Below, piece after piece: positions 54,311-63,045 of a stretch of DNA of 64,000 nt. Both the position numbers and the translations under genes were made by a program. Source of the stretch: Aquitalea magnusonii (GTDB lineage: Bacteria > Pseudomonadota > Gammaproteobacteria > Burkholderiales > Chromobacteriaceae); the NCBI RefSeq assembly GCF_002217795.2, contig NZ_AP018823.1, positions 4,650,001 through 4,714,000 of the forward strand. The letters are read 5' to 3'. Below the pieces are notes generated by a model that saw nothing but the letters and a program-made list of their open reading frames with translations, had not been told where the DNA came from and made no database searches. Every line of letters starts with the position of its first letter. Position 1 is the first letter of the stretch.

Positions 54311-54603
54311 GCTGCCTGGCTGTCCTGCAGCGCTTCCAGGCCGGCTGCCGTCATGCTGGGGTGAAATTCGGTCATGTCATAGCGTGCCAGGCCGGCCAGG
54401 GCGAAGGGGTCCTGTGCCAGCCGTTGTTGCAGCACATGCCGTTCACCGCGCGCCAGAATGATGCCGCCGGTGCGCGGCTCCTTGCGGCCGGAAGCCAGAA
54501 ACAAGCCGTCTGCATAGCATTGCTTCAGCCACAGCACATGGTGTTCCAACTGGGCGTCGATTTCTTCCAGCGGAGCGATATAACTGAGTGAAACGATGAA
54601 CAT
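54307..54603 (-). CDS. YciI-like family protein
   Basis: The 98-residue protein matches the YciI (YCII) fold: MFIVSLSYIAPLEEID at the N-terminus, the conserved His in LEHHVLWLKQ, and GLFLASGRKEPRTGGIILARG. YciI-like proteins form ferredoxin-like dimers of unclear enzymatic role. It forms a coupled pair with the small membrane protein, 22 bp downstream of miaB. Confidence 0.85.
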   Translation of the reverse strand: MFIVSLSYIAPLEEIDAQLEHHVLWLKQCYADGLFLASGRKEPRTGGIILARGERHVLQQRLAQDPFALAGLARYDMTEFHPSMTAAGLEALQDSQAA

Positions 54604-54625
54604 GAGGGGCTGTTTCCTTGGTGAC

Positions 54626-55960
54626 TTACAGGGTTTCGTGCAGCAGGATTTCCCCCGCCAGCGAATGCGGACGCGCTTCGGTGATCACCACGTCCACCAT
54701 CTGCTTGAGCAGCCGCGGGTGACCGACAAAGTTGACCACCCGGTTGTTGGCGGTACGGGCGGCCAGCATGTTCGGGTCTTTTTTGGAGATGTTTTCCACC
54801 AGCACCCGCTGCACACTGCCCACCATGCTCTGGTTGATGGCAAAACCGCGCGCCTCGATCACTTCGTTCAGCGCCTCCAGTCGGCGCACCTTTTCCGTGT
54901 GCGGGGTGTCGTCGGTGAGGTTGGCCGCCGGCGTGCCGGGGCGGGCGCTGTAGATGAACACATAGCTGAAGTCGAACTGCAGGTCCTGGACCAGCTTCAG
55001 CGTCTGCGCGAAATCTGCCTCGGTTTCACCGGGGAAACCGACGATGAAGTCGGAGGACAGGCACAGGTCCGGACGCAGCGCGCGCAGCTTGCGGATGATG
55101 GACTTGTATTCCAGCCCGGTGTAGCCACGCTTCATGGCGGTGAGGATGCGGTCGGAACCGCTTTGTACCGGCAAGTGCAGGTGCGAAACCAGCTTGGGCA
55201 GCTTGCCGTAGCAATCGATGATGCGCTGGGTGAACTCGCGCGGGTGGCTGGTGGTGAAGCGCAGGCGTTCCACGCCGGGGATTTCGTGTACGTATTCCAG
55301 CAGCAGGGCGAAGTCAGCGATTTCACCATCGGCCATCAGCCCACGGTAGGCGTTGACGTTTTGCCCCAGCAGGGTGATTTCCTTCACCCCTTGCTGGGTG
55401 AGGCCGGCAATTTCGGTCAGCACGTCTTCAAACGGGCGCGACACTTCCTCGCCACGGGTATAGGGCACCACGCAGAAGGAGCAGTATTTGGAGCAGCCTT
55501 CCATGATGGAGACAAAGGCCGCTGCGCCATCCACCTTGGCCGGGGGAATGTGGTCGAATTTTTCGATTTCCGGGAAGGAAATATCCACCTGTGCCGCACC
55601 GCTGTGCTGGCGGGCGCGGATCATCTCCGGCAGGCGGTGCAGGGTTTGCGGGCCAAACACCACATCTACATAAGGCGCGCGCTTGACGATGGTGTCACCT
55701 TCCTGACTGGCCACACAGCCGCCAACGCCGATGATCAGGTCGGGGCGGGCTTCTTTCAGCGGGCGAATGCGGCCCAGATCGGAAAAGACCTTTTCCTGTG
55801 CCTTTTCCCGCACGCTACAGGTGTTGAACAGGATGACGTCGGCTTCTTCCGGATTGTCTGTCTTGATCATGCCTTCGGCATCGCCCAGAACGTCGACCAT
55901 TTTGTCAGAGTCGTATTCGTTCATCTGGCAGCCGAAGGTCTTGATGTATACCTTCTTCAT
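54626..55960 (-). CDS. miaB: tRNA-2-methylthio-N6-dimethylallyladenosine synthase MiaB
   Basis: This radical SAM methylthiotransferase acts on i6A37 of tRNAs reading UNN codons. The 444 residues carry the N-terminal cluster ligands Cys11, Cys48 and Cys82, the radical SAM CxxxCxxC (Cys156, 160, 163 in [10 protein letters not shown]) and a C-terminal TRAM domain (about 375-440). It heads the minus-strand run toward lnt. Confidence 0.96.
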   Translation of the reverse strand: MKKVYIKTFGCQMNEYDSDKMVDVLGDAEGMIKTDNPEEADVILFNTCSVREKAQEKVFSDLGRIRPLKEARPDLIIGVGGCVASQEGDTIVKRAPYVDVVFGPQTLHRLPEMIRARQHSGAAQVDISFPEIEKFDHIPPAKVDGAAAFVSIMEGCSKYCSFCVVPYTRGEEVSRPFEDVLTEIAGLTQQGVKEITLLGQNVNAYRGLMADGEIADFALLLEYVHEIPGVERLRFTTSHPREFTQRIIDCYGKLPKLVSHLHLPVQSGSDRILTAMKRGYTGLEYKSIIRKLRALRPDLCLSSDFIVGFPGETEADFAQTLKLVQDLQFDFSYVFIYSARPGTPAANLTDDTPHTEKVRRLEALNEVIEARGFAINQSMVGSVQRVLVENISKKDPNMLAARTANNRVVNFVGHPRLLKQMVDVVITEARPHSLAGEILLHETL

Positions 55961-55998
55961 TGCTACAGGGATTCCAGCGGGTTCATCGGGTGGGAGGC

Positions 55999-56370
55999 CT
56001 ACTGCTGTCGCTGCTGCAGCAGCGCAATTTCTTCGTCACTCAGCACCCAGATACGGTTGATGTTGCCTTGCAAGTCCAGTGTGATGCCTACCGTTTTGCC
56101 CACCAGAGTGGGCAGTTGACCGGACAGCAAGAACAGATTGTTGGCATCGAAGATACGCAGACCGGGCGCAGTGGTATAGCGCTGTCCGCTTGGGAGCACC
56201 ATGGTAACAAGCTTATTCAGCAGCGAAGTTTCGCTTTTGACGAAGGTGACCACATTGTTATCCACACTGGACAGCGTGCCGGCCATGATGTTGGCAGGCA
56301 GCAGTCTGTTCACGGCCATGGCTGGCAGCGCGAGCAGACAGAGCAGGAGGGTGGTGATGAGTGTTTTCAT
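55999..56370 (-). CDS. small exported protein of unknown function
   Basis: It is 123 residues from ATG 56370 ([22 protein letters not shown]), with a clear Sec signal peptide and cleavage after AMA, so the mature protein of about 103 residues is periplasmic. The rest is predicted beta-rich ([34 protein letters not shown]). No Cys remains after processing and no family is recognised. An upstream frame to 56403 lacks a ribosome site. It lies 38 bp before miaB on the same strand. Confidence 0.75.
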   Translation of the reverse strand: MKTLITTLLLCLLALPAMAVNRLLPANIMAGTLSSVDNNVVTFVKSETSLLNKLVTMVLPSGQRYTTAPGLRIFDANNLFLLSGQLPTLVGKTVGITLDLQGNINRIWVLSDEEIALLQQRQQ

Positions 56371-56788
56371 AATCAAATGAATGTGTTGCCGGGAGTTTAG
56401 CACAGCCGGCGTGTCGACGCAGGTGACTTGTCATCCCGCTGCTGCCTGCCGTTTTTGTGCTGCGCTGTGCCAGCGTACCAGGTGCAAAGCGGGCCGGATG
56501 AAGCTGCGGTAAATGGTGCGCCGCAACTACAACATGGGGGCTGATGGCACTGTCGCGGTGCATTGTGCGCTGCAATAAGCAGGGAATGGCGGGCATCGCG
56601 CACCAGTGTGTGGTTTTTTTCTGCGTCCATGTAGTTGAAATCTTACATTTTTTGCGTTTTCCGCTTCCACCGGATTGCGGGCTCTGCTATAAGTTCTCCG
56701 CATTGCTGAGTACGTTTTAGCGTTTGATCAACAGCCGCCTGCCGCGCAACACCGCTGCCTTGGCAGGCAGCCTGAAGAAAGACAGGAC
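56371..56788. other. 418-bp divergent region between the exported-protein gene and rbsK
   Basis: No gene is seen. It must hold the rbs promoter. A possible -10 TATAAG (56688-56693) has a weak -35 (TTCCAC, 56665) at 17 nt. A short CTGCC/GGCAG hairpin lies close to the rbsK ribosome site, which is itself poor (AAGAAAGACAGGAC). Confidence 0.5.
56713..56726 (+). promoter_or_regulatory. candidate LacI-family operator upstream of rbsK
   Basis: CGTTTTAGCGTTTG, read on the other strand as CAAACGCTAAAACG, contains two AAACG half-sites and a GCTAAAACG segment similar to one half of a Cra-type operator (GCTGAAnCG). It lies 20 bp after the possible -10, a reasonable repressor position. The match is partial. 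Confidence 0.25.
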
Positions 56789-57676
56789 ATGAGCCGAGTT
56801 TTGCTGATCGGTAGCATCAATATGGACCTGGTGGTGGAGGCGGACAGCTTCCCGCGTCAGGGTGAAACCCTGTTTGGTCGCCGCTTTGCCACCTATCCGG
56901 GTGGCAAGGGTGCCAATCAGGCGGTGGCTGCCGCCAGGCTGGGGGCGGAGGTGAGCCTGATCGCCTGTGTCGGCCAGGATGCTTTTGGCGCAGAGCTGCT
57001 GGCCGGCCTGCAGGCTGAAGGGATAGACACCCGCTGGGTACAGCAGGTGGCAGGTGCTACCGGCATGGCCAGCATCACGCTGGCGGGCGGCGACAATGCC
57101 ATCATGGTGGTGCCAGGTGCCAATCATGCGGTTTCCCCCGCGCAGCTGGATGCCGCCGAAGCGGCCTTTGCCCAGGCCGATGTGGTACTGGCCCAATTGG
57201 AAGTGCCGCTGGCGACAGTGGAGCATGCCGCCATGCTGGCAGCCCGCCACGGCAAGCCTTTCATTCTGAATCCGGCCCCGGCACAGCCCTTGCCGGCGGG
57301 CTTGCTGCAGCAGGTTTCCCTGTTGACCCCCAATGAATACGAGCTGGCGGTGGCGCTGGGTAGCCAGCAGCCATGGCAACAACTGCTGGCCAGCCGCCCG
57401 GCAGGCATCGTGATGACCCAGGGCAGCCTGGGGGCCAGTTATGTCGATGCCGACGGGGTGTTGCGCCAGGTGCGCGGCTTTCCTGTCATGGCGGTGGATA
57501 GCACTGGTGCCGGTGATACCTTCAACGGTGCGTTGGCGGCCTTCTGGTCGCTGGGTTTGGCCGAAGCCGTGCGCCGTGCCAATGCGGCAGCCGCGCTGTC
57601 GGTTACCCGGCATGGCGCACAAGGCGGCATGCCCACCTTGGCGGCCCTGCAACAATTTCTGGGACAACAAGCATGA
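56789..57676 (+). CDS. rbsK: ribokinase
   Basis: Ribokinase phosphorylates D-ribose to ribose 5-phosphate in the cytosol. The 295-residue PfkB-family protein has the N-terminal GGKGAN (38-43) and the catalytic DSTGAGDTFNGALA (about 236-249) with the base Asp. It is the first gene of the operon, unlike E. coli rbsDACBKR, and overlaps rbsD by 4 nt. Confidence 0.96.
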   Translation: MSRVLLIGSINMDLVVEADSFPRQGETLFGRRFATYPGGKGANQAVAAARLGAEVSLIACVGQDAFGAELLAGLQAEGIDTRWVQQVAGATGMASITLAGGDNAIMVVPGANHAVSPAQLDAAEAAFAQADVVLAQLEVPLATVEHAAMLAARHGKPFILNPAPAQPLPAGLLQQVSLLTPNEYELAVALGSQQPWQQLLASRPAGIVMTQGSLGASYVDADGVLRQVRGFPVMAVDSTGAGDTFNGALAAFWSLGLAEAVRRANAAAALSVTRHGAQGGMPTLAALQQFLGQQA

Positions 57677-58071
57677 AAAAGCTGGGACATCTGAACCGCG
57701 ACATCGCCCGCGTGCTGGCCGGCATGGGCCATACCGACAGTCTGGTGATCGCGGACTGCGGCCTGCCGATTCCGCCCGGTGTAGAGTGCATTGATCTGGC
57801 GCTGGCGCTGGGCGAACCCGGCTTTGCCCGCGTGCTGGACACCGTGCTGGCGGATTTCCAATGTGAGCGCGCCGTATTTGCCGATGAGTGTCGCAGTCAT
57901 AATCCGGCGGTGCTGGATATTGCCGCCGGTTTGATGCAGCACGGCGTGGCGGTGGATTTTGTCAGCCACGCGCAATTCAAGCAGCGCTGCCAGGAGGCCA
58001 AGGTCATCATCCGTACTGGTGAATGCACTCCTTATGCCAATGTGATCCTGCATTCCGGCGTGATTTTCTGA
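57673..58071 (+). CDS. rbsD: D-ribose pyranase RbsD
   Basis: RbsD interconverts beta-pyranose and beta-furanose forms of ribose so ribokinase can use it. The 132 residues include the conserved His in LGHLNRDIARVLAGMGHTD and the C-terminal RTGECTPYANVILHSGV. ATGA overlap with rbsK couples the two enzymes. Confidence 0.95.
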   Translation: MKKLGHLNRDIARVLAGMGHTDSLVIADCGLPIPPGVECIDLALALGEPGFARVLDTVLADFQCERAVFADECRSHNPAVLDIAAGLMQHGVAVDFVSHAQFKQRCQEAKVIIRTGECTPYANVILHSGVIF

Positions 58072-58081
58072 GGACCTGACC

Positions 58082-59572
58082 ATGAATGTCGTCATGCAGG
58101 GCATCAGCAAGGCTTTTGGCCCGGTCCGGGTGCTGGAAGAAGTTGACTTCGCCATCGCCGGGGGAGAAATCCATGCCTTGATGGGGGAGAACGGCGCCGG
58201 CAAATCCACGCTGATGAAAATCCTCAGCGGGGTGTACCGCAGCGATGCCGGCAGCATCGTGATTGACGGCAAGGCGGTGGACATCCGCTCCACCCGTCAG
58301 GCCGAAGCTTGCGGCATTGCCATCATCCACCAGGAGCTGAACCTGATTCCGCAACTGTCGGTGATGGAAAACCTGTTTCTTGGCCGCGAACCGTCCCGCT
58401 TTGGCGTGATTGACAGCGCCCGCATGCGGCGCGAGGCGCAGGCGCAGTTGGCGGCGCTGGGGGCCAGCGGCATCGACCCTGAAGCCGAAGCCGGCAGCCT
58501 GTCCATCGGTCAGCAGCAGATGGTGGAAATTGCCAAGGCGCTGGCCATGGATGCGCGCCTGCTGATCATGGACGAGCCCACTGCGGCACTGACCGAGCGC
58601 GAGATCGATACCTTGTTTGGCCTGATGCAGACGCTGAAGGCGCGGGGCGTGGCCATTGTGTATGTATCGCACCGCATGGAAGAAATCTTCCGCATCTGCG
58701 ACAAGATCAGCGTGTTGCGCGATGGCCGCTTTGTGGGTGAGCGGGTGATTGCCCGTACCGATTTTGATGAAGTGGTGCGCATGATGGTGGGACGCGAGAT
58801 TGGCGACCGCTTCCCGCGCCGCAGTGTGCAGCCGGGGGCAGTACGCCTGCAGGTGGACGGACTGGCTGACGAGCATCATGTACGCGACATCAGCTTTGCC
58901 GTGCGCGCAGGCGAGGTGCTGGGGGTGGCCGGGCTGATGGGGGCGGGGCGTAGTGAAATCCTCAAGACCCTGTTTGGCCTGAACCGCCGCCGCGCCGGTA
59001 CGGTGCTGCTGGACGGACAGGCTGTCAGCTTGCACAGTCCGGGCGCAGCCATTGCCGCTGGCCTCGCCTTTGTAACGGAAGACCGCAAGAGCCAGGGCCT
59101 GGTGCTGGGCATGTCGCTGCGCGAAAACGCCACCCTGGTGCATCTGCCGCAGTACGCCCGGCTGGGCGTGGTATCAGACGCGGCCGAGCAGCAGGCGGTG
59201 GCCGGCTTGATCGAGCAATTGCGCATCCGCACCCGCGACGCCGAGCTGGAAGTGAAGTCGCTGTCCGGTGGCAATCAGCAAAAAGTGGTGTTTGCCAAAT
59301 GGCTGGCCCAGCCGCCCAAGGTGTTGTTGCTGGACGAACCTACCCGTGGGGTGGACGTGGGCGGCAAGGCCGAGATTTATCACATCATCAACCAACTGGC
59401 TGCGGCGGGTGTGGCCATCGTGATGGTGTCGTCGGAATTGCCGGAAGTGATGGCCATGAGCAACCGTATCCTGGTCATCCATGAAGGCAGGCAAACCGGC
59501 CTGTTTGAGGCCGCCGAGGCAACGCAGGAGCGCATCATGGCCGCCGCCACCGGCACGGCGCATGCTGCCTGA
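58082..59572 (+). CDS. rbsA: ribose ABC transporter ATP-binding protein RbsA
   Basis: The 496-residue tandem ABC ATPase of the sugar-importer type has a complete first domain: Walker A GENGAGKST and signature LSIGQQQMVE. The second has the degenerate P-loop GLMGAGRSE with signature LSGGNQQKVV and Walker B LLLDEPTRG. The asymmetric P-loops are normal for this subfamily. Confidence 0.95.
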   Translation: MNVVMQGISKAFGPVRVLEEVDFAIAGGEIHALMGENGAGKSTLMKILSGVYRSDAGSIVIDGKAVDIRSTRQAEACGIAIIHQELNLIPQLSVMENLFLGREPSRFGVIDSARMRREAQAQLAALGASGIDPEAEAGSLSIGQQQMVEIAKALAMDARLLIMDEPTAALTEREIDTLFGLMQTLKARGVAIVYVSHRMEEIFRICDKISVLRDGRFVGERVIARTDFDEVVRMMVGREIGDRFPRRSVQPGAVRLQVDGLADEHHVRDISFAVRAGEVLGVAGLMGAGRSEILKTLFGLNRRRAGTVLLDGQAVSLHSPGAAIAAGLAFVTEDRKSQGLVLGMSLRENATLVHLPQYARLGVVSDAAEQQAVAGLIEQLRIRTRDAELEVKSLSGGNQQKVVFAKWLAQPPKVLLLDEPTRGVDVGGKAEIYHIINQLAAAGVAIVMVSSELPEVMAMSNRILVIHEGRQTGLFEAAEATQERIMAAATGTAHAA

Positions 59573-59593
59573 ACAAGAGCAAGGGAATAAATA

Positions 59594-60532
59594 ATGACTC
59601 CAAAACAAAAAGCCACCCTGCAAAAGCTGGGGCCTTTCATCGCCCTGGTGCTGGTGTCGGTGGGGCTGGCCGTACTCAGCCCGGACTTTCTGACCGTGGC
59701 CAACCTGCTGAACGTGATGCGGCAGGTGTCCATCAATGCGCTGATTGCCTTTGGCATGACGCTGGTGATCCTGCTGGGCGGCATCGACCTGTCAGTGGGT
59801 TCCATCCTGGCACTGTCTTCGGTGGGCATTGCCACGCTGATCCAGTCCGGCGTCGATCCCTTGCTGGCCACGCTGCTGGGGGTGATAGGCGGCGGTGTGA
59901 TGGGCCTGCTCAACGGCCTGGTGGTGAGCAAGGGCAAGGTGGCACCGTTTATCGCCACCCTGGCCTCGATGACCATTCTGCGTGGTTTGGCGCTGGTGGT
60001 GTCCGGCGGCAGCCCGATCACCGGCTTCAACAGCGATCTGTTCTCCATGCTGGGCGGCGGCTATGTGGCCGGGCTGATTCCGATTCCGGTGGTGTGGATG
60101 CTGATCATGTTCGGCCTGTTTGCCTTCCTGCTGAAGAAAACCGTATTTGGCCGCCATGTGTATGCCACCGGTGGCAATGAGGAAGCCGCCCGTCTGTCCG
60201 GGGTGAAGGTGGATCAGATCAAGCTGTGGGTCTATACCATTTCCGGTGCCATGTCGGCCATGGCCGGGGTGGTGCTTACCTCGCGGCTGAACTCGGCCCA
60301 GCCTACCGCTGGCAGCGGCTACGAGCTGGATGCCATCGCCGCCGTGGTGCTGGGCGGCACCAGCCTGACCGGTGGCCGTGGCTGGATTTTTGGCACGCTG
60401 ATGGGGGCGCTGTTGATTGGTGTGCTGAACAATGGTCTTAACCTGCTGGGTGTATCTTCCTTCTACCAGCAGGTGATCAAGGGTGTCGTGATTCTGCTGG
60501 CGGTACTGATCGACCGCAGCGGCAAGAAATAG
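59594..60532 (+). CDS. rbsC: ribose ABC transporter permease RbsC
   Basis: The 312-residue inner-membrane permease of the BPD_transp_2 family has about eight or more helices and the conserved ATGGNEEAARLSGV coupling segment (about 193-206). It starts 21 nt after rbsA. Confidence 0.95.
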   Translation: MTPKQKATLQKLGPFIALVLVSVGLAVLSPDFLTVANLLNVMRQVSINALIAFGMTLVILLGGIDLSVGSILALSSVGIATLIQSGVDPLLATLLGVIGGGVMGLLNGLVVSKGKVAPFIATLASMTILRGLALVVSGGSPITGFNSDLFSMLGGGYVAGLIPIPVVWMLIMFGLFAFLLKKTVFGRHVYATGGNEEAARLSGVKVDQIKLWVYTISGAMSAMAGVVLTSRLNSAQPTAGSGYELDAIAAVVLGGTSLTGGRGWIFGTLMGALLIGVLNNGLNLLGVSSFYQQVIKGVVILLAVLIDRSGKK

Positions 60533-60596
60533 AACACAGGAAAGGCTCTGACCGGGGCCGTTTAACGCAACGTAGTCAATATCAGGGAGACTCACC

Positions 60597-61538
60597 ATGA
60601 ATCGCATTCTTCACCCGCTGCTGGCCAGCATGTTGGTGTTCGGCATTGCCGCCTGCTCCAAGCAAGGCCCGGATAGCGCAGCCCCCGCTGCTGCCAGCGC
60701 CCCGGCCGCTGCCGCTGATGGCAAGCTGACCGTCGGCCTGGCTGTTTCCACCCTCAACAACCCCTTCTTCGTGTCGCTGCGCAAGGGCGCGGAAGATGAA
60801 GCCAAGAAAGAGGGCGTCAACCTGATTACCGTGGATGCCCAGGACGACCCGGCCAAGCAGCAGGCCAGCGTGGAAGACCTGATCCAGAAAAAGGTGAATG
60901 TCATCCTGATCAACCCGACTGATTCCTCCGCCGTGGCCAATGTGGTGAAGGAAGCCACCGGCAAGGGCATCAAGGTGGTGTCGCTGGACCGTAGCGTGAA
61001 CGGGGCCGAAGTCAGCGCCCACATTGCCTCGGATAACGTGGCGGGCGGCAAGATGGCCGGTGAGTACCTGCTGGAAAAACTGGGTGGCAAGGGCCGTATC
61101 GTTGAACTGGAAGGCATTGCCGGCTCCTCCGCCGCCCGTGAACGTGGCGAAGGCTTCCACAAGGTGGTGGATGGCAAGGCCGAGGTGAAACTGCTGGCCA
61201 AGCAACCGGCAGACTTCGACCGCGCCAAGGGCCTGTCGGTGATGGAAAACATCATCCAGGGCAACAAGGACATCCAGGGCGTGTTTGCCCACAACGACGA
61301 AATGGCACTGGGCGCGCTCAAGGCCATTCAGGCGGCTGGCCTGAAAAACGTGGTGGTGGTGGGCTTTGATGCCACTGCCGACGCCGTTGCCGCCGTCAAG
61401 GCCGGCACCTTGGCTGCCACCGTGCAGCAGCAGCCTGAGCTGATCGGCCAGTATGGCATCCAGACCGCCAAGAAACTGGCCTCCGGTCAGAGCGTGGACA
61501 AGTTCATCCCGGTGCCGCTGAACCTGATCAAGCAGTAA
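60597..61538 (+). CDS. rbsB: ribose ABC transporter substrate-binding protein RbsB, predicted lipoprotein
   Basis: The 313 residues form a type I periplasmic binding fold (LTVGLAVSTLNNPFFVSLRKG, LDRSVNG, GVFAHNDEMALGA). The N-terminus MNRILHPLLASMLVFGIAAC ends in a lipobox (IAA/C20) followed by an Ala/Pro-rich linker of about 20 residues, so the protein is probably acylated and membrane-tethered, unlike the soluble E. coli RbsB. Residue +2 is Ser, which would not retain it in the inner membrane under the Asp rule. Confidence 0.94.
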   Translation: MNRILHPLLASMLVFGIAACSKQGPDSAAPAAASAPAAAADGKLTVGLAVSTLNNPFFVSLRKGAEDEAKKEGVNLITVDAQDDPAKQQASVEDLIQKKVNVILINPTDSSAVANVVKEATGKGIKVVSLDRSVNGAEVSAHIASDNVAGGKMAGEYLLEKLGGKGRIVELEGIAGSSAARERGEGFHKVVDGKAEVKLLAKQPADFDRAKGLSVMENIIQGNKDIQGVFAHNDEMALGALKAIQAAGLKNVVVVGFDATADAVAAVKAGTLAATVQQQPELIGQYGIQTAKKLASGQSVDKFIPVPLNLIKQ

Positions 61539-61856
61539 GCGGGAAACCATGCCGCGCACAGCTTGTTTTGCGCTGAGCACTGAGTGTTGAAAACCCGTCT
61601 CGCTTTCCGCAAGGAAAGCGAGACTCCCTGCTTCGACCAGCAAGGCCAGGGCGGGGAGATCGGGCATAGGCAGGAAGGCTGCGTAAGCAATCGGTGCGTA
61701 CAGAGGCCCGGCTTTGCCGGGTTCTGTGCAATCGCAGCAATATTATGGCTGGCCGCCGGCTTGTAATACAATCGCTACATGCGCGCCAACCACTGCTGCT
61801 GCCAAGGCTGGCGGGGGTTGCCGCCATCTTGTTAACCCCTTACAGGAAGGGCTTTC
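61539..61856. other. 318-bp rbsB-regulator spacer
   Basis: It contains two hairpins (61598-61625 and CCCGGC-TTT-GCCGGG at 61707-61721) and a TTGTAATACAA palindrome (61761-61771) whose TACAAT could serve as a -10 for the regulator gene with only a weak -35. No gene is seen. Confidence 0.5.
61598..61625 (+). terminator. perfect 12-bp hairpin after the rbs operon
   Basis: GTCTCGCTTTCC (61598-61609), GCAA tetraloop, GGAAAGCGAGAC (61614-61625). No T-run follows, so it may stabilise the rbs mRNA 3' end or terminate only partly. Confidence 0.6.
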
Positions 61857-62861
61857 GTGACTGCCTACAAGCGCCTCACCATCGATGACATTGCCAGTCT
61901 GGCCGGCGTATCCCGCACCACGGCCAGCATGGTGCTCAATGGTCATGCCGAGCGATATCGCATTTCGCCGGCCACGGTGGAGCGGGTGGAAAAGGTGGCG
62001 CGGGAGCATCATTTCAATCCTTCCCAGTCGGCACGTTCGCTGCGCAGCAAACGCAGCAACAGCATCGGGCTGGTGATTCCGGATTTGACCAACTCGGCCC
62101 ATGCCGCGCTGGCCCAGGCCATGGAAAACCTGTGCCGCGAGCGCGATTACCAACTGGTGCTGGTGACCAGCGATGAAGACCCGCAGCGCGAAGCGGAGGG
62201 CATTGCCCATCTGGTGGCGCGCCAGGTGGATGGGATGGCGGTAGTGCCGTGCAGCAGCGATGCCGCGCTGTACCAGCGCTGGACCAGTCGCTTGCCGCTG
62301 GTGTTTGTCGACCGGCGCATCGATGGCAGCGGCATTCCGTCGGTGGTGACCGATGCTACCGACACCGTAGCCCGGCTGATTGGCAGCAAACTGACACAGG
62401 GCGTGCAAGAAGTGGTGTATTTCGGTGGCCCGCCCACCCTGTCGCCCAGCCGCGACCGGCTGGCCGGCTACCAGCAGGCCTTGCAGCAATACGGCATCAC
62501 CCCGCGCGCGCAGTGGATTGTCGAACGTGATTTCCAGCGCGCTTCCGGCTTTGCCATGATGCAGCAATGGCATGCGCGCGAAGGACGTTACCCGCAGGCG
62601 CTGTTTACCGCTTCGATTACCCTGCTTGAAGGCGTGCTGTCCTTCATGAGCCAGACGCATCATCTGCGCGAGGCACCATCCTGTCTGATGACCTTTGACG
62701 ATCACCCCTTGCTCGACTGCCTGCCCATTCCGATCGACGCCATCGTACAAGATGGTCAGCGCATGGCCGAGCAATGTCTGCAGCAGATTTTCTCGCTGCT
62801 GCAGGGGCAGCAGCCGGCAGTGGCCGACGTGGCCGTTGCCGCCGGCATTACCCGACGCTGA
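61857..62861 (+). CDS. LacI-family regulator, Cra/FruR-like, likely ribose operon regulator
   Basis: The 334 residues start at GTG 61857 after AGGAAGGGC. The N-terminal helix-turn-helix (TIDDIASLAGVSRTTASMVL) plus hinge (SIGLVIPDLTN) and the sugar-binding core (DPQREAEGIAHLVARQVDG; PQALFTASITLLEGV; MTFDDHPLLDCLPIPIDAI) align by eye much better with Cra (FruR) than with E. coli RbsR. Position downstream of rbsB, same strand, suggests it controls the ribose operon. The effector could be ribose or a phosphorylated sugar. I therefore leave the symbol open. Confidence 0.88.
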   Translation: MTAYKRLTIDDIASLAGVSRTTASMVLNGHAERYRISPATVERVEKVAREHHFNPSQSARSLRSKRSNSIGLVIPDLTNSAHAALAQAMENLCRERDYQLVLVTSDEDPQREAEGIAHLVARQVDGMAVVPCSSDAALYQRWTSRLPLVFVDRRIDGSGIPSVVTDATDTVARLIGSKLTQGVQEVVYFGGPPTLSPSRDRLAGYQQALQQYGITPRAQWIVERDFQRASGFAMMQQWHAREGRYPQALFTASITLLEGVLSFMSQTHHLREAPSCLMTFDDHPLLDCLPIPIDAIVQDGQRMAEQCLQQIFSLLQGQQPAVADVAVAAGITRR

Positions 62862-63045
62862 GCGGCGATCTGGTACGCGCTGCTGACGCGCTTGGCTGCC
62901 TGCGCAGGGCCGGGGTCTGCAATTTTTACATCCTGATATTCCCGTTTGTCATCACCGCTGCCCCGATATTGGGCATGGTGAGTGACGCTATCAACACATC
63001 ATGCTAATGTCGGCATGGCTGTCATTTATAACTGCAAGGTGTCTA

